From: Pseudonocardia cypriaca
Lineage (GTDB): Bacteria > Actinomycetota > Actinomycetes > Mycobacteriales > Pseudonocardiaceae
Direction of reading: 5' to 3'
DNA: 64,000 bases
Assembly: GCF_006717045.1 (NCBI RefSeq)
Contig: NZ_VFPH01000001.1
Span: 1,364,001 to 1,428,000, forward strand
In this document: piece by piece, positions 51,311-60,564 of the stretch
Layout: each line of letters opens with the position of its first letter
How positions within the stretch are numbered: the first letter of the stretch is position 1
The notes under the pieces: generated by a model
Database searches by the model: none
Told to the model about the DNA's origin: nothing
What the model saw: only the letters and a program-made list of their open reading frames with translations
Program-made: the position numbers and the translations under genes

Positions 51311-51981
51311 GACGTCGCCTCCAGCCGGTAGCCCGCGCCCCGCACCGTGACCAGCGAGGACCGGCCGAACGGCGCGTCGATCTTGCGCCGGAGCGCGCTC
51401 ACGTAGACCTCGACGATGTTCGGGTCGCCGTCGTATGCGAAGTCCCACGCCTGTGCGAGCAGCTCCCGCTTGGACACGACCTCACCCGCCCGGCGGGCCA
51501 GCCCGTGCAGCACGGCGAACTCCTTCGGCGTCAGCGCGATCTCCACCTCGCCGCGCCTGCAGCGCAGGCCTGCCGGGTCGAGCGTGAGGTCGCCGACGGC
51601 GATCGACACCGGCCGGGCGGGGCCGCCGCGGCGCACGAGCGCGCGCAGCCGCGCCAGCAGCACGACGTACGAGAACGGCTTCGACAGGTAGTCGTCGGCC
51701 CCGGTGTCGAGTGCCTCGGCCTCGTCGTGGACCCCGTCCTTCGCGGTGAGCATGAGGATCGGCGTCCAGTTCCGCGCCGCCCGCAGCTCGCGGCAGACGG
51801 CGTAGCCGGACAGCCGCGGCAGCATCACGTCGAGGACGATCACGTCGTAGTCGTTCTCGCCGGCCAGCCAGAGCCCGTCCCGCCCGTCGTGGGCGACGTC
51901 GACGGCGAACCCCTCGTTCGCCAGCCCGCTCACGAGCACGTCGGTCAGCCGCCGCTCGTCGTCCACCAGCAACATCCGCAC
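51307..51981 (-). CDS. OmpR/PhoB-type response regulator
   Basis: A 224-aa regulator. The receiver domain has VDDE, phospho-Asp in VIVLDVMLPRLSG (D48-49), T in MLTAKDG and K in LSKPFSY. A winged helix of the trans_reg_C type follows (LTPKEFAVLHGLARRAGEVV, VYVSALRRKIDAPFGRSSLV, VRGAGYRL). It is translated with the kinase. It is divergent from the secreted protein gene at 52104. Confidence 0.95.
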   Translation of the reverse strand: MRMLLVDDERRLTDVLVSGLANEGFAVDVAHDGRDGLWLAGENDYDVIVLDVMLPRLSGYAVCRELRAARNWTPILMLTAKDGVHDEAEALDTGADDYLSKPFSYVVLLARLRALVRRGGPARPVSIAVGDLTLDPAGLRCRRGEVEIALTPKEFAVLHGLARRAGEVVSKRELLAQAWDFAYDGDPNIVEVYVSALRRKIDAPFGRSSLVTVRGAGYRLEATS

Positions 51982-52103
51982 GGCCGGAGTGTCGCGCGCC
52001 GGGCTGAGGTGAACCTGAAGATGCGTTCGGCTGCGTTCAGCCCCGGTTCAGCCGGTCCCCGCGAGGCTCCTCCCGTTCCTGGAAGACGAGTGGAGGGTGA
52101 ACG

Positions 52104-52502
52104 GTGCGAAAACGCAGCATCGCAGCGGCACTGCTGGTGGCAGCGGGTCTGTCGGTCCTGACGACCGGCGCCGCCTCGGCGGGAGAGCCGGACGACGAGC
52201 GCGGCCCCTTGATCGTGAGGTGCGAGAACGGTGATCTCGTGACGCGTGAGCCGACCGAGGAGGACCGGGAGCGGCTCAGGGCCGTGCCCGCCCCGCCCGA
52301 CCGTCCGCGTGTGGAGGAGGGGAGGCGCCACCGGGTCGAGCCGGGTGATCGGCACAGCCGCGTCCTGCCCGACGGGGGAGTCATCCGGGTCGTGCCCGCC
52401 GAACCGGGGTCGCCGGCGCCGGTGACGTGCGACGCCGACGGTCCGCCCGAGCCGCCGCGCGTCGGCCGGGTCGAGCCGGCGGTGCCCGCCCGCCCGCGCT
52501 GA
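52104..52502 (+). CDS. Small secreted charged protein
   Basis: A 132-aa protein with a Sec signal peptide (AAALLVAAGLSVLTTGAASA) and a mature part rich in Pro, Arg, Glu and Asp. There are two cysteines (IVRCENGDL and PVTCDADG). No family is recognised. GTG 52104 is the start, after GGAGGG. It faces the OmpR-type two-component genes with 122 nt between starts and ends at a strong terminator. Confidence 0.75.
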   Translation: MRKRSIAAALLVAAGLSVLTTGAASAGEPDDERGPLIVRCENGDLVTREPTEEDRERLRAVPAPPDRPRVEEGRRHRVEPGDRHSRVLPDGGVIRVVPAEPGSPAPVTCDADGPPEPPRVGRVEPAVPARPR

Positions 52503-52507
52503 GGACA

Positions 52508-52535
52508 GGGGTGGCGGTCGGGGGGCCGCCACCCC
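52508..52535. terminator. Terminator between the secreted protein and NarL-type regulator genes
   Basis: GGGGTGGCGG pairs perfectly with CCGCCACCCC (10 bp) around an 8-nt loop, followed by TTCTC. It is located between converging stops and would serve at least the plus-strand gene. Confidence 0.8.
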
Positions 52536-52538
52536 TTC

Positions 52539-53207
52539 TCATCCGGCGACGTCGGGGATGGTGAGGCCTTGCCGGATCGCGAAGACGACGAGCTGGGCCC
52601 GATCGCGGGCGGCCAGCTTGACCATCGCCCGGCTCACGTGGGTGCGAACGGTGTCGGGACTCAGCACGAGCTCACGGGCGATCTCGTCGTTCGACAGGCC
52701 GGTGGCCACCCAGGCGACGATCTCGCGTTCCCGCGTGGTGAGGGAGTCCCACGCGACCCGCGGTGGCGTCGGCCCGGCGAGGTGCCGCCCGAACATCCCG
52801 ACCACCCGGCGGGTCACCGACGGCGAGAGCAGTGCCTGACCTGCGGCGACCACGCGGATCGCCCGCACCAGCTCGGCGGGCACGTTGCTCTTCAGCAGGA
52901 ACCCGCTCGCCCCCGCCTGCAGGGCCTCCGCGACGTAGCGGTCGATCTCGAACGTCGTCACGACTATCACCCGCGTCCCGGACAGCCGGGAGTCGGCCGC
53001 GATGGCCCGCAGCACGCCGATCCCGTCCAGGCCGGGCATCTTCAGGTCGAGCAGCAGCACGTCCGGGCGCGCCGAACGCACCAGCGCGAGCGCGCGCTCG
53101 CCGTTCTCCGCCTCGCCGACGAGCTCCAGATCGTCCTCGCGGTCGACGAGGACGCGCAGGCCCATCCGCACGAGCTCGTCGTCGTCGGCGAGCGCGACCT
53201 TGATCAT
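52539..53207 (-). CDS. NarL/LuxR-type response regulator
   Basis: A 222-aa regulator. The receiver has ADDDE, phospho-Asp in LLLDLKMPGLDG and K in LLKSNVP. The C-terminal LuxR HTH is SLTTREREIVAWVATGLSND, VRTHVSRAMVKLAARDRAQL. ATG 53207 overlaps the stop of the kinase gene (53204-53206) by 4 nt, so the pair is one translational unit. Confidence 0.94.
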   Translation of the reverse strand: MIKVALADDDELVRMGLRVLVDREDDLELVGEAENGERALALVRSARPDVLLLDLKMPGLDGIGVLRAIAADSRLSGTRVIVVTTFEIDRYVAEALQAGASGFLLKSNVPAELVRAIRVVAAGQALLSPSVTRRVVGMFGRHLAGPTPPRVAWDSLTTREREIVAWVATGLSNDEIARELVLSPDTVRTHVSRAMVKLAARDRAQLVVFAIRQGLTIPDVAG

Positions 53208-54316
53208 CGCCGGCCTCCGCAGGGGATGGTCGCCGCGACCTCGTAGCCGCCGGTCGGCCGCTCCCGCGCCGTGAACGTGCCGTGCAGCTCCTCGACCCGC
53301 TGCCGCAGGCCGCGCAGGCCGCGCCCCGGCTGCGCCGCACCGCCGGTGCCCCGGTCGCGGACGGCGACGCACACCTCGTGCGCGCCGTAGTCGACGTCCA
53401 CCTCCGCCGTCGTCGGACCGGCGTGGCGCAGCACGTTGGTGAGCGCCTCCTGCACGAGCCGGTACACGGTTGCCGACTCGCGCTCGCCGAGCCCTCCCGG
53501 GTCACCGGTGACGGTGAGCGCCACCGGCAGCCCACCGACCCGGACCCGTTCGACGAGGTCCGGGACGTCCCGGGCGGTGGGCGCGCTCGCGTGCAGCGTG
53601 TCGAGCGTGGCCTGCAGCTCGGCCAGCGCGTGCTCGCTGGCCGTCCGGATCGCCTCGAGGGACACCCGGGCCTGCGCGGGCTGCTCGTCGAACACGGTGA
53701 GCGCCACGCCCGCCTGCATCGCGACCACCGCGAAGCCGTGCCCCGCGATGTCGTGCACCTCGCGTGCCACCCGCAGCCGCTCCTCGTCCGCGCCCCGCGC
53801 GATCAGCGTGGCGCGCTCGCGCGCCATGGCCTCCGCCCGGGTGCGCGTCAGCGCCCCGGCCAGCGCGGGAACCGCAACGAACCCGGTCGGCCACGCCAGC
53901 AGGAGCGTCCAGACCAGGTGGGCGGGCTGCGTGTCGAGCCGGGTCCACAACGCAAAGGCCAGCGCCAGGCCGGCCCCGACGCAGACGGGCACGGTCACGC
54001 GGGCCTTGCGCCGCCGGGCGAGTGCGAAGCTCGCGAGCACGACGAAGAACAGGATCGGCCCGTAGGGCTGGCCCGCGAGCACGTAGCCGACCACGGTGGC
54101 GACGACGGCGGCAGCAGAGATCGCGGGCGCCCGCCCGTGCCAGCTCCACGCCACCGCGGCGACCAGGATCGCCGCGACCCCGCGGACGTCGAACACCGCC
54201 TGCGGCTGGAGGCGGGCGACGAGCGCGGTCCCGGCCGGCACCACGACCGCGAGCCCCGCCGCCACGGCGGCGACGCGACCGGTCGGCAGCGCACCGTGCC
54301 CGCTCCGACCGATCAT
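53204..54316 (-). CDS. NarL-type sensor histidine kinase
   Basis: A 370-aa kinase with five or so N-terminal transmembrane helices (residues 12-145) and no large extracytoplasmic domain. A HisKA_3 dimerisation helix follows (VAREVHDIAGHGFAVVAMQA), with a C-terminal HATPase (ESATVYRLVQEALTNVLRHA, GRGLRGLRQRVEELHG). It likely senses a membrane or intramembrane cue, as DesK/LiaS-type kinases do. ATG 54316 is chosen; the frame is open further upstream. It is coupled to the LuxR-type regulator. Confidence 0.92.
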   Translation of the reverse strand: MIGRSGHGALPTGRVAAVAAGLAVVVPAGTALVARLQPQAVFDVRGVAAILVAAVAWSWHGRAPAISAAAVVATVVGYVLAGQPYGPILFFVVLASFALARRRKARVTVPVCVGAGLALAFALWTRLDTQPAHLVWTLLLAWPTGFVAVPALAGALTRTRAEAMARERATLIARGADEERLRVAREVHDIAGHGFAVVAMQAGVALTVFDEQPAQARVSLEAIRTASEHALAELQATLDTLHASAPTARDVPDLVERVRVGGLPVALTVTGDPGGLGERESATVYRLVQEALTNVLRHAGPTTAEVDVDYGAHEVCVAVRDRGTGGAAQPGRGLRGLRQRVEELHGTFTARERPTGGYEVAATIPCGGRR

Positions 54317-54445
54317 GATCGCCGAGGCTAGCGGCCCCGTGAACGCAGCGGACCTCGCCGGATGCGAGCTACGCGGATCTGCGTAGGCGGGGTGCCGCTG
54401 CCGGGCGGACGCGCCCGGCCGGGTCGGGTCCACCACCGAGCTCTG

Positions 54446-55234
54446 TCACGACCCGGCCTTGTGCTCGACGAACCGGCCCGTGGCGCGGAACCCGATGGCC
54501 CGGTACACCGGTTCGCCGTCGGCCGAGGCCTGGAGGACCGCGTACCGGTAGCCGTCGGCCAGCGCGGCGTGCAGGGGGGCCAGGGTCAGTGCGGTTCCGT
54601 ACCCCCGCCGCCGCCAGGCCGCCAGCGTGGAGATGTTGTAGATGCCCGCGACCCCTCCGCCGTAGCACACCTCGGCGGAGGCGACCGGCATCCCGTCGTG
54701 GTAGCCGACGAAGTAGCGGACCCTGCCGCCGGCGGCGAGGGCCGCCGGAGCCGTGAGCTCCGCGAACCGCAGCACGGTCGGCGCCGGTGGGTCCCAGTTC
54801 GCGGCGAGGACCGTGGCGTAGTCGGCCAGCTGGGCCGCCGTGGTGACGGGCCTGACCTCCAGATCGTCCGGGACGGCCGCCGGGGGCAGCCGGGTCAGGT
54901 CCGCGTGCATGGCGGTCTCGCTCTCCACCGCGGGCAGGCCCGCCGCAGACAGCCGGGCGGAGAGGTCGGCCGGTCGCGAGGCAGGGCCGACCCACCAGGA
55001 GAAGGGTCGCCTCGTGGCCTCGAGACGGGCGACGACGTCGGCGATCCGCCGGTCGGCCACCGCAGGCTCGAACCGCGCCATGGCCACGATGTTGTAGGTG
55101 TCGTCGGGCAACCCGCTGTCGGCGATCAGGACGTCGCCCGGGTCGTGCACCGCCATCCCCGGGGTGTCGAGGTGCAGGTGGCTCGCGTGCACGGCGAGGT
55201 TGCGCTCGGCGCGGAGGTCGAGATCGTCATCCAT
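54446..55234 (-). CDS. GNAT family N-acetyltransferase
   Basis: A 262-aa protein with an N-terminal domain and a C-terminal GNAT fold. The acetyl-CoA loop is STLAAWRRRGYGTALTLAPL (R/QxxGxG/A), preceded by strand AEVCYGGGVAGIYNI and followed by AVLQASADGEPVYRAIGFRA. ATG 55234 overlaps the stop of the coiled-coil protein gene by 8 nt. The substrate is unknown. Confidence 0.88.
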   Translation of the reverse strand: MDDDLDLRAERNLAVHASHLHLDTPGMAVHDPGDVLIADSGLPDDTYNIVAMARFEPAVADRRIADVVARLEATRRPFSWWVGPASRPADLSARLSAAGLPAVESETAMHADLTRLPPAAVPDDLEVRPVTTAAQLADYATVLAANWDPPAPTVLRFAELTAPAALAAGGRVRYFVGYHDGMPVASAEVCYGGGVAGIYNISTLAAWRRRGYGTALTLAPLHAALADGYRYAVLQASADGEPVYRAIGFRATGRFVEHKAGS

Positions 55235-56417
55235 GGCGGCGCACCCGCCCGACCAGCTCGCGCACCCGCTCGCGGATGCCGCGCAGTTCGGTGAGGTAGA
55301 GCCAGTAGTCGGGGTGCACGCCGGTCAGCCGCTGCTGGGCGTTCTCCAGCCGCACCGACTGCGCGTCGAGGATCGCGCCGTACTCCCGCACGAGGCCGCG
55401 GTCCACCACGAGGCGTTGTGCGTCGCGCACCACGAAGCGGGCGTCGGCGGCGTAGCGGGCCGGGTCGGCGCGGATGTCGCGCAGCGCGGCGAGCCGGTCG
55501 ACGACCGCGTCGTGCCGCTCCTCGGCGCGAGCGAGCGCGGAGCGGGCGGCGCTGACCTGGTCGGCCGCCTCGTCCCAGTCGCCCGCGTCGGCGAGGCGAC
55601 CGGCCCCGGTGATCGCGCGCTCGGCGTCGGCGATGGCGGCACGCGCGGCGGCCTCGGCGTTGGTCAGGTCGCGGGAGCAGGGCTCGGAGAACTCCCGCCG
55701 CAGTGCCGAGAGCGACGGCGGGATGCGGCCCGCCTTGGTCTCCGCGGCGGACCGGCGGGTGGCGATGCTGGCCAGTGCGGACCGCACCTGCTGCGCGGTG
55801 CGGGGTGCCTCGGCGGCGAGCGCCGCAGCAGAGCGGGCGAGCTCGAGGGTGCGCTGCGCGGCGTCCCGGCGCTCCCGCAGCCCGCTCACCGGCGCATCCA
55901 GCGCGGTGGCGGCGCGTTCGGCCTCGGCGAGCCGCTCCTCGGCCCGCCGCGACCGCACGCCCGACGCGGCAGCGTTCTGCACGGCCGCGCGTGCGTCGAC
56001 GAGGGTGGTGCGCGCCTCCTGCACGATGCGCGGCAGGTTCTTCAGCGCGAACTCGGCCTCGTCGAGCGTGCGCGCGTGCGTCGCCCGGAACCGGCGGATC
56101 GCCTCCCGGGCCCGCTCGATCTCGCGCAGCGCCTTCTCGTCGGCATCCCGTGCGCCGCGGACGGGGCGGGTGCCGTCGAGCGGGTGCTCCTGGGTTGCGG
56201 TGAGGTACGCGCTGGTGGCGGCGTCGCCCGCCGCCGCGATCTCGTTCCACTCCTGCGCGAGGCGGGAGCCGGTGCCCAGCTCGGCCGCCGTGCGCACGGT
56301 GTCGGCGACGGCGCGCTGCTCGTCGTCCAGGGCGAGGAAGGCCTGGGTGGCCGCGTTGCGCGCGGCCAGGACGCGCTCGTCGGGGAGTTCGCCTCCACGG
56401 TCTGACCTGCGGAACAC
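55227..56417 (-). CDS. Long coiled-coil hypothetical protein
   Basis: A 396-aa soluble protein, almost entirely helical with Ala/Arg/Glu heptads (VQEARTTLVDARAAVQNAAA, AEERLAEAERAATALDAPVS, GLRERRDAAQRTLELARSAA). No transmembrane segment is present. GTG 56417 follows GGGGAG with good spacing. The single unusual feature is a C-terminal aromatic motif, GVHPDYWLYLTELRGIRERV. I cannot name a family with confidence. It is translated with the GNAT gene. Confidence 0.75.
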   Translation of the reverse strand: MFRRSDRGGELPDERVLAARNAATQAFLALDDEQRAVADTVRTAAELGTGSRLAQEWNEIAAAGDAATSAYLTATQEHPLDGTRPVRGARDADEKALREIERAREAIRRFRATHARTLDEAEFALKNLPRIVQEARTTLVDARAAVQNAAASGVRSRRAEERLAEAERAATALDAPVSGLRERRDAAQRTLELARSAAALAAEAPRTAQQVRSALASIATRRSAAETKAGRIPPSLSALRREFSEPCSRDLTNAEAAARAAIADAERAITGAGRLADAGDWDEAADQVSAARSALARAEERHDAVVDRLAALRDIRADPARYAADARFVVRDAQRLVVDRGLVREYGAILDAQSVRLENAQQRLTGVHPDYWLYLTELRGIRERVRELVGRVRRHG

Positions 56418-56925
56418 CTCGCTCCCCTCGCGCGCCGGCGGCTCAACGGTACCCGGACGGTGGGGGTGGGGACATCGGTTGGGAGATCGGTTCGCCGCGC
56501 TTGACGGGCGCGGTTCCACTCGTTCCTGATCATCGGCGATCGCCGCCCGTCGCAGCAGCTGCGGTGATCGGCGGGCGAGGATGCCCCGTTCGCCGGTACC
56601 GATGCGCGTCGTTGTCCTCTCAACGACGTGCTGAGCGGTCGTCGGCGGGGGACAGGACGTGACCATGCGGTGAACGGCGGGCGGTCGACGGGCCCCGATG
56701 CCGCTGGTCGGGGTGACCAGCCGCTCGGCGCGCGACCTCGGCCGACGACCTCAGCTCGCGTCCCGACGCGTTGTAGAACGCTCGACGGCCGTTAACGTTG
56801 CTCGTGGATCGATAACGACCCGGTCACGAAAACCGGACACGGACCGCACCGCCCCCCGACGGTCCGCCCCGCACCCCCGAGCGGGACGTCCGGCCGGGTC
56901 GCCAAGAGATCCGGAAGGAAAGGTC
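56418..56925. other. 508-nt intergenic region upstream of the M23 peptidase gene
   Basis: No coding frame with a start is convincing. Two TAACG hexamers in direct orientation, TTAACG (56792-56797) and ATAACG (56812-56817), are spaced 20 bp and may be a regulator site. The last 100 nt before GTG 56926 is G+C-rich with possible hairpins and ends in GGAAGGAAAGG. I looked for a c-di-AMP (ydaO-type) riboswitch, which often precedes actinobacterial cell-wall hydrolase genes, but could not match its conserved core. Confidence 0.4.
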
Positions 56926-57849
56926 GTGGCTCGGCACCGCTCCCCCCAGGGCCGGCACGCGCACCTCGGGCCCCCGCTGTCCGCCGCACTGGCGGCAGCG
57001 GGGGTCGGTGGCGCGCACCGGTCGATACCCGTCCAGCAGTTGACCTCGTCGCTGCCCGCACGATTCGTCGCCACCGTCGTGGCAGGCGGAGCGATCGCGG
57101 CCACGGCCCAGCACGCTCTCGCCCAGACCCTCCCCGTCGCTGCCGACGGCGCCGCGTTGCGCGTCGCCGTCGAGGAGCTGTTCGGCAGCGGATCCGCCGC
57201 GGAGCCCGCGGAGGCGCCGGACGTCACCGAAGCGGCGTCGGTGGCGTTCGCGCCGGTGGTTCCCGAGGTGGCGGCCGATCTGCCGGCCGAGTTCGCCGTG
57301 GCGGACGCGGCGTCGGTGGTCAAGGCCGCCGACATGCAGCGCGCGGCCGCCGAGGCCGAGGCGGCGGCTCGTGCCGCCGAGGAGGCCAAGGCGGCGGAGG
57401 CCGCGCGCGTGGCCGCGGAGGCCGCGAAGAAGGCTGCGGAAAAGGCTGCGGCCACCTCGGCCGGCAGCGCCCTGCAGATGATCGCCGGACGCGTGACGTC
57501 CGGGTTCGGATCCCGCTGGGGACGCGCCCACCAGGGCCTCGACATCGCCGCCCCGATCGGCACCCCGATCCGCGCCCCGCTGGCGGGCACCGTGATCGAG
57601 ACCGGTCCCGCGAGCGGCTTCGGCCTGTGGGTCCGGGTGCGCCACGACGACGGCACGGTCACCGTGTACGGCCACATCAACCGCTCGCTGGTCCGCGAGG
57701 GCCAGCGGGTCGCGGCCGGCGAGCAGATCGCCGAGGTGGGCAACCGTGGTCACTCCACGGGACCGCACCTGCACATCGAGGTGATCACGCCGAACGGCAA
57801 CAAGATCAACCCGCGTCCGTGGCTCGACCAGCACGCCATCGGCTACTGA
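56926..57849 (+). CDS. M23 family metallopeptidase
   Basis: A 307-aa cell-wall endopeptidase. The N-terminal region has a hydrophobic export segment at about 45-65 (ARFVATVVAGGAIAATAQHA). An Ala/Glu coiled coil lies at about 135-185 (AAEAEAAARAAEEAKAAEAA), and the LAS/LysM-type M23 domain has zinc ligands in HQGLDIAAPIGTPI (HxxxD) and GPHLHIEV (HxH). GTG 56926 follows GGAAGGAAAGG. It should cleave peptidoglycan cross-bridges outside the membrane. Confidence 0.93.
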   Translation: MARHRSPQGRHAHLGPPLSAALAAAGVGGAHRSIPVQQLTSSLPARFVATVVAGGAIAATAQHALAQTLPVAADGAALRVAVEELFGSGSAAEPAEAPDVTEAASVAFAPVVPEVAADLPAEFAVADAASVVKAADMQRAAAEAEAAARAAEEAKAAEAARVAAEAAKKAAEKAAATSAGSALQMIAGRVTSGFGSRWGRAHQGLDIAAPIGTPIRAPLAGTVIETGPASGFGLWVRVRHDDGTVTVYGHINRSLVREGQRVAAGEQIAEVGNRGHSTGPHLHIEVITPNGNKINPRPWLDQHAIGY

Positions 57850-57858
57850 GCTCCGCGG

Positions 57859-59274
57859 TCACGCCGGCTCGTTGCCGAACACATCCAGCGCGCGGATCTT
57901 GTTGGTCGCATCCAGGGCGGCCACCTTGTACGCCTCGGAGAGCGTCGGGTAGTTGAGCACCGTGTCGACGAGGTAGTCGACGGTGCCGCCGCACCCCATG
58001 ATCGCCTGGCCGATGTGCACGAGGTCGGTGGCGCCGGTGCCGAAGACGTGCACGCCCAGCAGGGTGCGGTCGTCGGTGGAGACGAGCAGCTTGAGCATCC
58101 CGTAGGAGTCGCCGACGATCGCGCCGCGCGCCAGCTCCCGGTAGCGCGACATCCCCACCTCGTACGGCACGGCCGCGGACGTCAGCTCCTCCTCGGTGCG
58201 GCCGCAGAAGGAGATCTCCGGCACGGTGTAGATGCCGATCGGCTGCAGCTCCTGCAGCTCGCGGGCCGGCTCGCCGAACGCGTGGTAGGCCGCGAGCCGG
58301 CCCTGGTCCATGCTGGTGGCGGCGAGCGCGGGGAAGCCGATCACGTCGCCGACGGCGAAGATGTGCGGCACCTCGGTGCGGTACTCCTTGTCCACCGTGA
58401 TGCGGCCGCGCCGGTCCGCGGCCAGCCCGGCCTTCTCGAGGTCGAGCTCGTCGGTCACGCCCTGGCGGCCAGCCGAGTACATCACCATGTCGGCCGCGAT
58501 CCGCTTCCCGCTGGCCAGGCTGGTGAGCGTGCCCCGCGGCGTCACCTCGACCTTCGAGACCTCCTCGCCGAACCGGAACGTGACGGACTGGTCGCGCAGG
58601 TGGAACTTCAGCGACTCGACCACCTCGGGATCGCAGAAGTCCAGCATCGACGGCCGCTTCTCGACCACCGTGACCCGGGTGCCGAGCGCGGCGAACATCG
58701 ACGCGTACTCGATCCCGATCACGCCTGCGCCGACGACCACCATCGACCCGGGCACCCGCTGCAGCTTGAGCACGCCGTCGGAGTCGAGCACGTGCTCGTC
58801 GTCGAACTCGACCTCGGATGGACGAGCGGGCTTCGTGCCGGTGGCGATCACGATGTTCTCGGCCGTGACCGTGCTGCGGTCGCCGCGGGCGTCGCCCTGC
58901 ACGGTGACGGTGTGCTCGTCCTCGAACCGGGCGGTGCCGCCGATGATCTCGACGTGGTTGCGCAGCAGCTGGTTGCGGATCACCTCGACCTCGCGGCCGA
59001 CCACGTGCTGCGTGCGTGCCAGCAGGTCGGCGATGGTGATCTCGCTCTTGACGCGGTAGCTCGCGCCGTACATGTCGCGCTGCGCGAAGCCGGTGAGGTA
59101 CAGCACCGCCTCCCGCAGCGTCTTGGACGGGATCGTGCCGGTGTTGACGCAGACGCCGCCCATCATGTTCCGGCGCTCCGCGACGCAGACTCGCTTGCCC
59201 AGCTTCGCACCGGCGATCGCTGCCTTCTGGCCACCCGGGCCCGAGCCGATCACGAGCAGGTCGTAGTCGTACAC
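57859..59274 (-). CDS. sthA: Si-specific NAD(P)(+) transhydrogenase
   Basis: A 471-aa soluble flavoprotein that interconverts NADH and NADPH. The FAD site is LLVIGSGPGGQKAAIAGAKL, the NAD site VVVGAGVIGIEYASMFAALG and the second FAD segment HIFAVGDVIGFPAL. The redox-active second cysteine of disulphide reductases is absent (GGVCVNTGTIPSKTLRE), which is diagnostic of SthA. ATG 59274 is the start. In mycobacteria sthA lies near ideR, as here. Confidence 0.95.
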   Translation of the reverse strand: MYDYDLLVIGSGPGGQKAAIAGAKLGKRVCVAERRNMMGGVCVNTGTIPSKTLREAVLYLTGFAQRDMYGASYRVKSEITIADLLARTQHVVGREVEVIRNQLLRNHVEIIGGTARFEDEHTVTVQGDARGDRSTVTAENIVIATGTKPARPSEVEFDDEHVLDSDGVLKLQRVPGSMVVVGAGVIGIEYASMFAALGTRVTVVEKRPSMLDFCDPEVVESLKFHLRDQSVTFRFGEEVSKVEVTPRGTLTSLASGKRIAADMVMYSAGRQGVTDELDLEKAGLAADRRGRITVDKEYRTEVPHIFAVGDVIGFPALAATSMDQGRLAAYHAFGEPARELQELQPIGIYTVPEISFCGRTEEELTSAAVPYEVGMSRYRELARGAIVGDSYGMLKLLVSTDDRTLLGVHVFGTGATDLVHIGQAIMGCGGTVDYLVDTVLNYPTLSEAYKVAALDATNKIRALDVFGNEPA

Positions 59275-59506
59275 GCGGCGCTCCTCCCCACGGTCGGCGG
59301 GCCGTTCACGCCCCGCAGGAGGACAGCGTTGCCGTACTGCCGCCCCGCGGCAAGCGCGGGAGGTTAACAGTCGTCGACGACAAGATCGGCGAGAGCGAAC
59401 GGAGGTTGTCCACCTCGCGCCGATCCAGCCCGTTCAGCTCCGAGTTGCCCACAGCCGAACGGAGCAACGCCCCCGCACCCGCCGAAACGCGACGCATTCT
59501 CGCCGC

Positions 59507-60556
59507 ATGACGCCTCCCGCCGAACAGCTCCCGGTCGACAGCCACCCCGTGCTCCGCGTCCGCGACCAGGGCGAGCTGGTGGCCGCGGTCCCGGCCATGC
59601 TCGGGTTCCACCCCCGCGAGTCGCTCGTGCTCATCGCCACGGGTGGCCGGTCCGGCCGCAGGCTCGGCCTCACGCTCCGGGTCGACCTGCCGCCACCCGA
59701 GCATCCGGACCACGCCGAGCACGCCGAGCTCATCGCGGCCTCCGCCGTGAGCGGGGTGCTCCTCGACGAGCCGGCGGGAGCCGTCGCCCTCGTGGTCAGC
59801 GAGTCCGGCGATCCGCCCGAGGTGCTCCCGCACCTCCTGCTCGCCGGCCGCGTGGCGTCGGCACTGGAGGCGCGGCACGTCCCGCTCCAGGCCATGGTGT
59901 GGGCCGAGCGCACCGCCGGAGGCGCCCGCTGGGCCTGCTACGAGCCGTGCAGCTGCGCGGGGCTCGTCCCGGACCCCAGCGGCACTGCGTTCGTCGCCGC
60001 GGTGGTGGCGGAGGGCAGGGTGGTGCTCGCCGATCGGGCCGAGCTCACCGCGTTCGTCGCTCCCGCCGACGCAGCGCGGATCCGCCGCCGCGAGGAGATG
60101 TTGATCAGGGCGACGGACGGGGATCCGGTCGACGACGGCCCGATCGTCGTCGAGGCCTCCGCCGGGATCGACGTCCTCCACACGGCGCTCGCCGACGCCG
60201 CGGCCGGGCGCCTCGAGCTGTCCGACGCTCGCGTCCTCGCCCTGGCCACCGCCCTCGGGATCGACGAGGTGCGCGCCACGGCCCTCCGGCGGTGTGCCGG
60301 GCCGCACGCGGCGGCGGCCGAGCAGCTGTGGGCCGCGCTGACCCGGGAGACCCCCGATCCGGAGGCCGCGGAGCCGGCAGCACTGCTGGCGATGTCGGCG
60401 TTGCTGCGCGGCGACGGTGCGCTCGCCAACGTCGCGCTCGACCGCGCGGAGGGGGCGTGGCCGGGTCACGCGTTCGCCGCGCTGGTCCGCCGCGCCGCCA
60501 TGGCCGGGCTCCGGCCGTCCGCGATCCGCGAGGTGCTCACGCGGGACTCGCGGTGA
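59507..60556 (+). CDS. DUF4192 domain-containing protein
   Basis: A 349-aa protein of DUF4192, an actinobacterial family of unknown function. VRDQGELVAAVPAMLGFHPR followed by ESLVLIATGG is the diagnostic N-terminus. The middle has HVPLQAMVWAERTAGGARWACY and a C-x-C pair (PCSCAGL). ATG 59507 is the start, 232 nt from the divergent sthA gene. It converges with galE. Confidence 0.92.
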   Translation: MTPPAEQLPVDSHPVLRVRDQGELVAAVPAMLGFHPRESLVLIATGGRSGRRLGLTLRVDLPPPEHPDHAEHAELIAASAVSGVLLDEPAGAVALVVSESGDPPEVLPHLLLAGRVASALEARHVPLQAMVWAERTAGGARWACYEPCSCAGLVPDPSGTAFVAAVVAEGRVVLADRAELTAFVAPADAARIRRREEMLIRATDGDPVDDGPIVVEASAGIDVLHTALADAAAGRLELSDARVLALATALGIDEVRATALRRCAGPHAAAAEQLWAALTRETPDPEAAEPAALLAMSALLRGDGALANVALDRAEGAWPGHAFAALVRRAAMAGLRPSAIREVLTRDSR

Positions 60557-60564
60557 ACGCCCGG

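Noticed and set aside
56700..56925. c-di-AMP (ydaO) riboswitch before the M23 peptidase gene
   Set aside because: Expected by analogy with actinobacterial wall hydrolases, but the conserved core sequence blocks could not be matched by eye.
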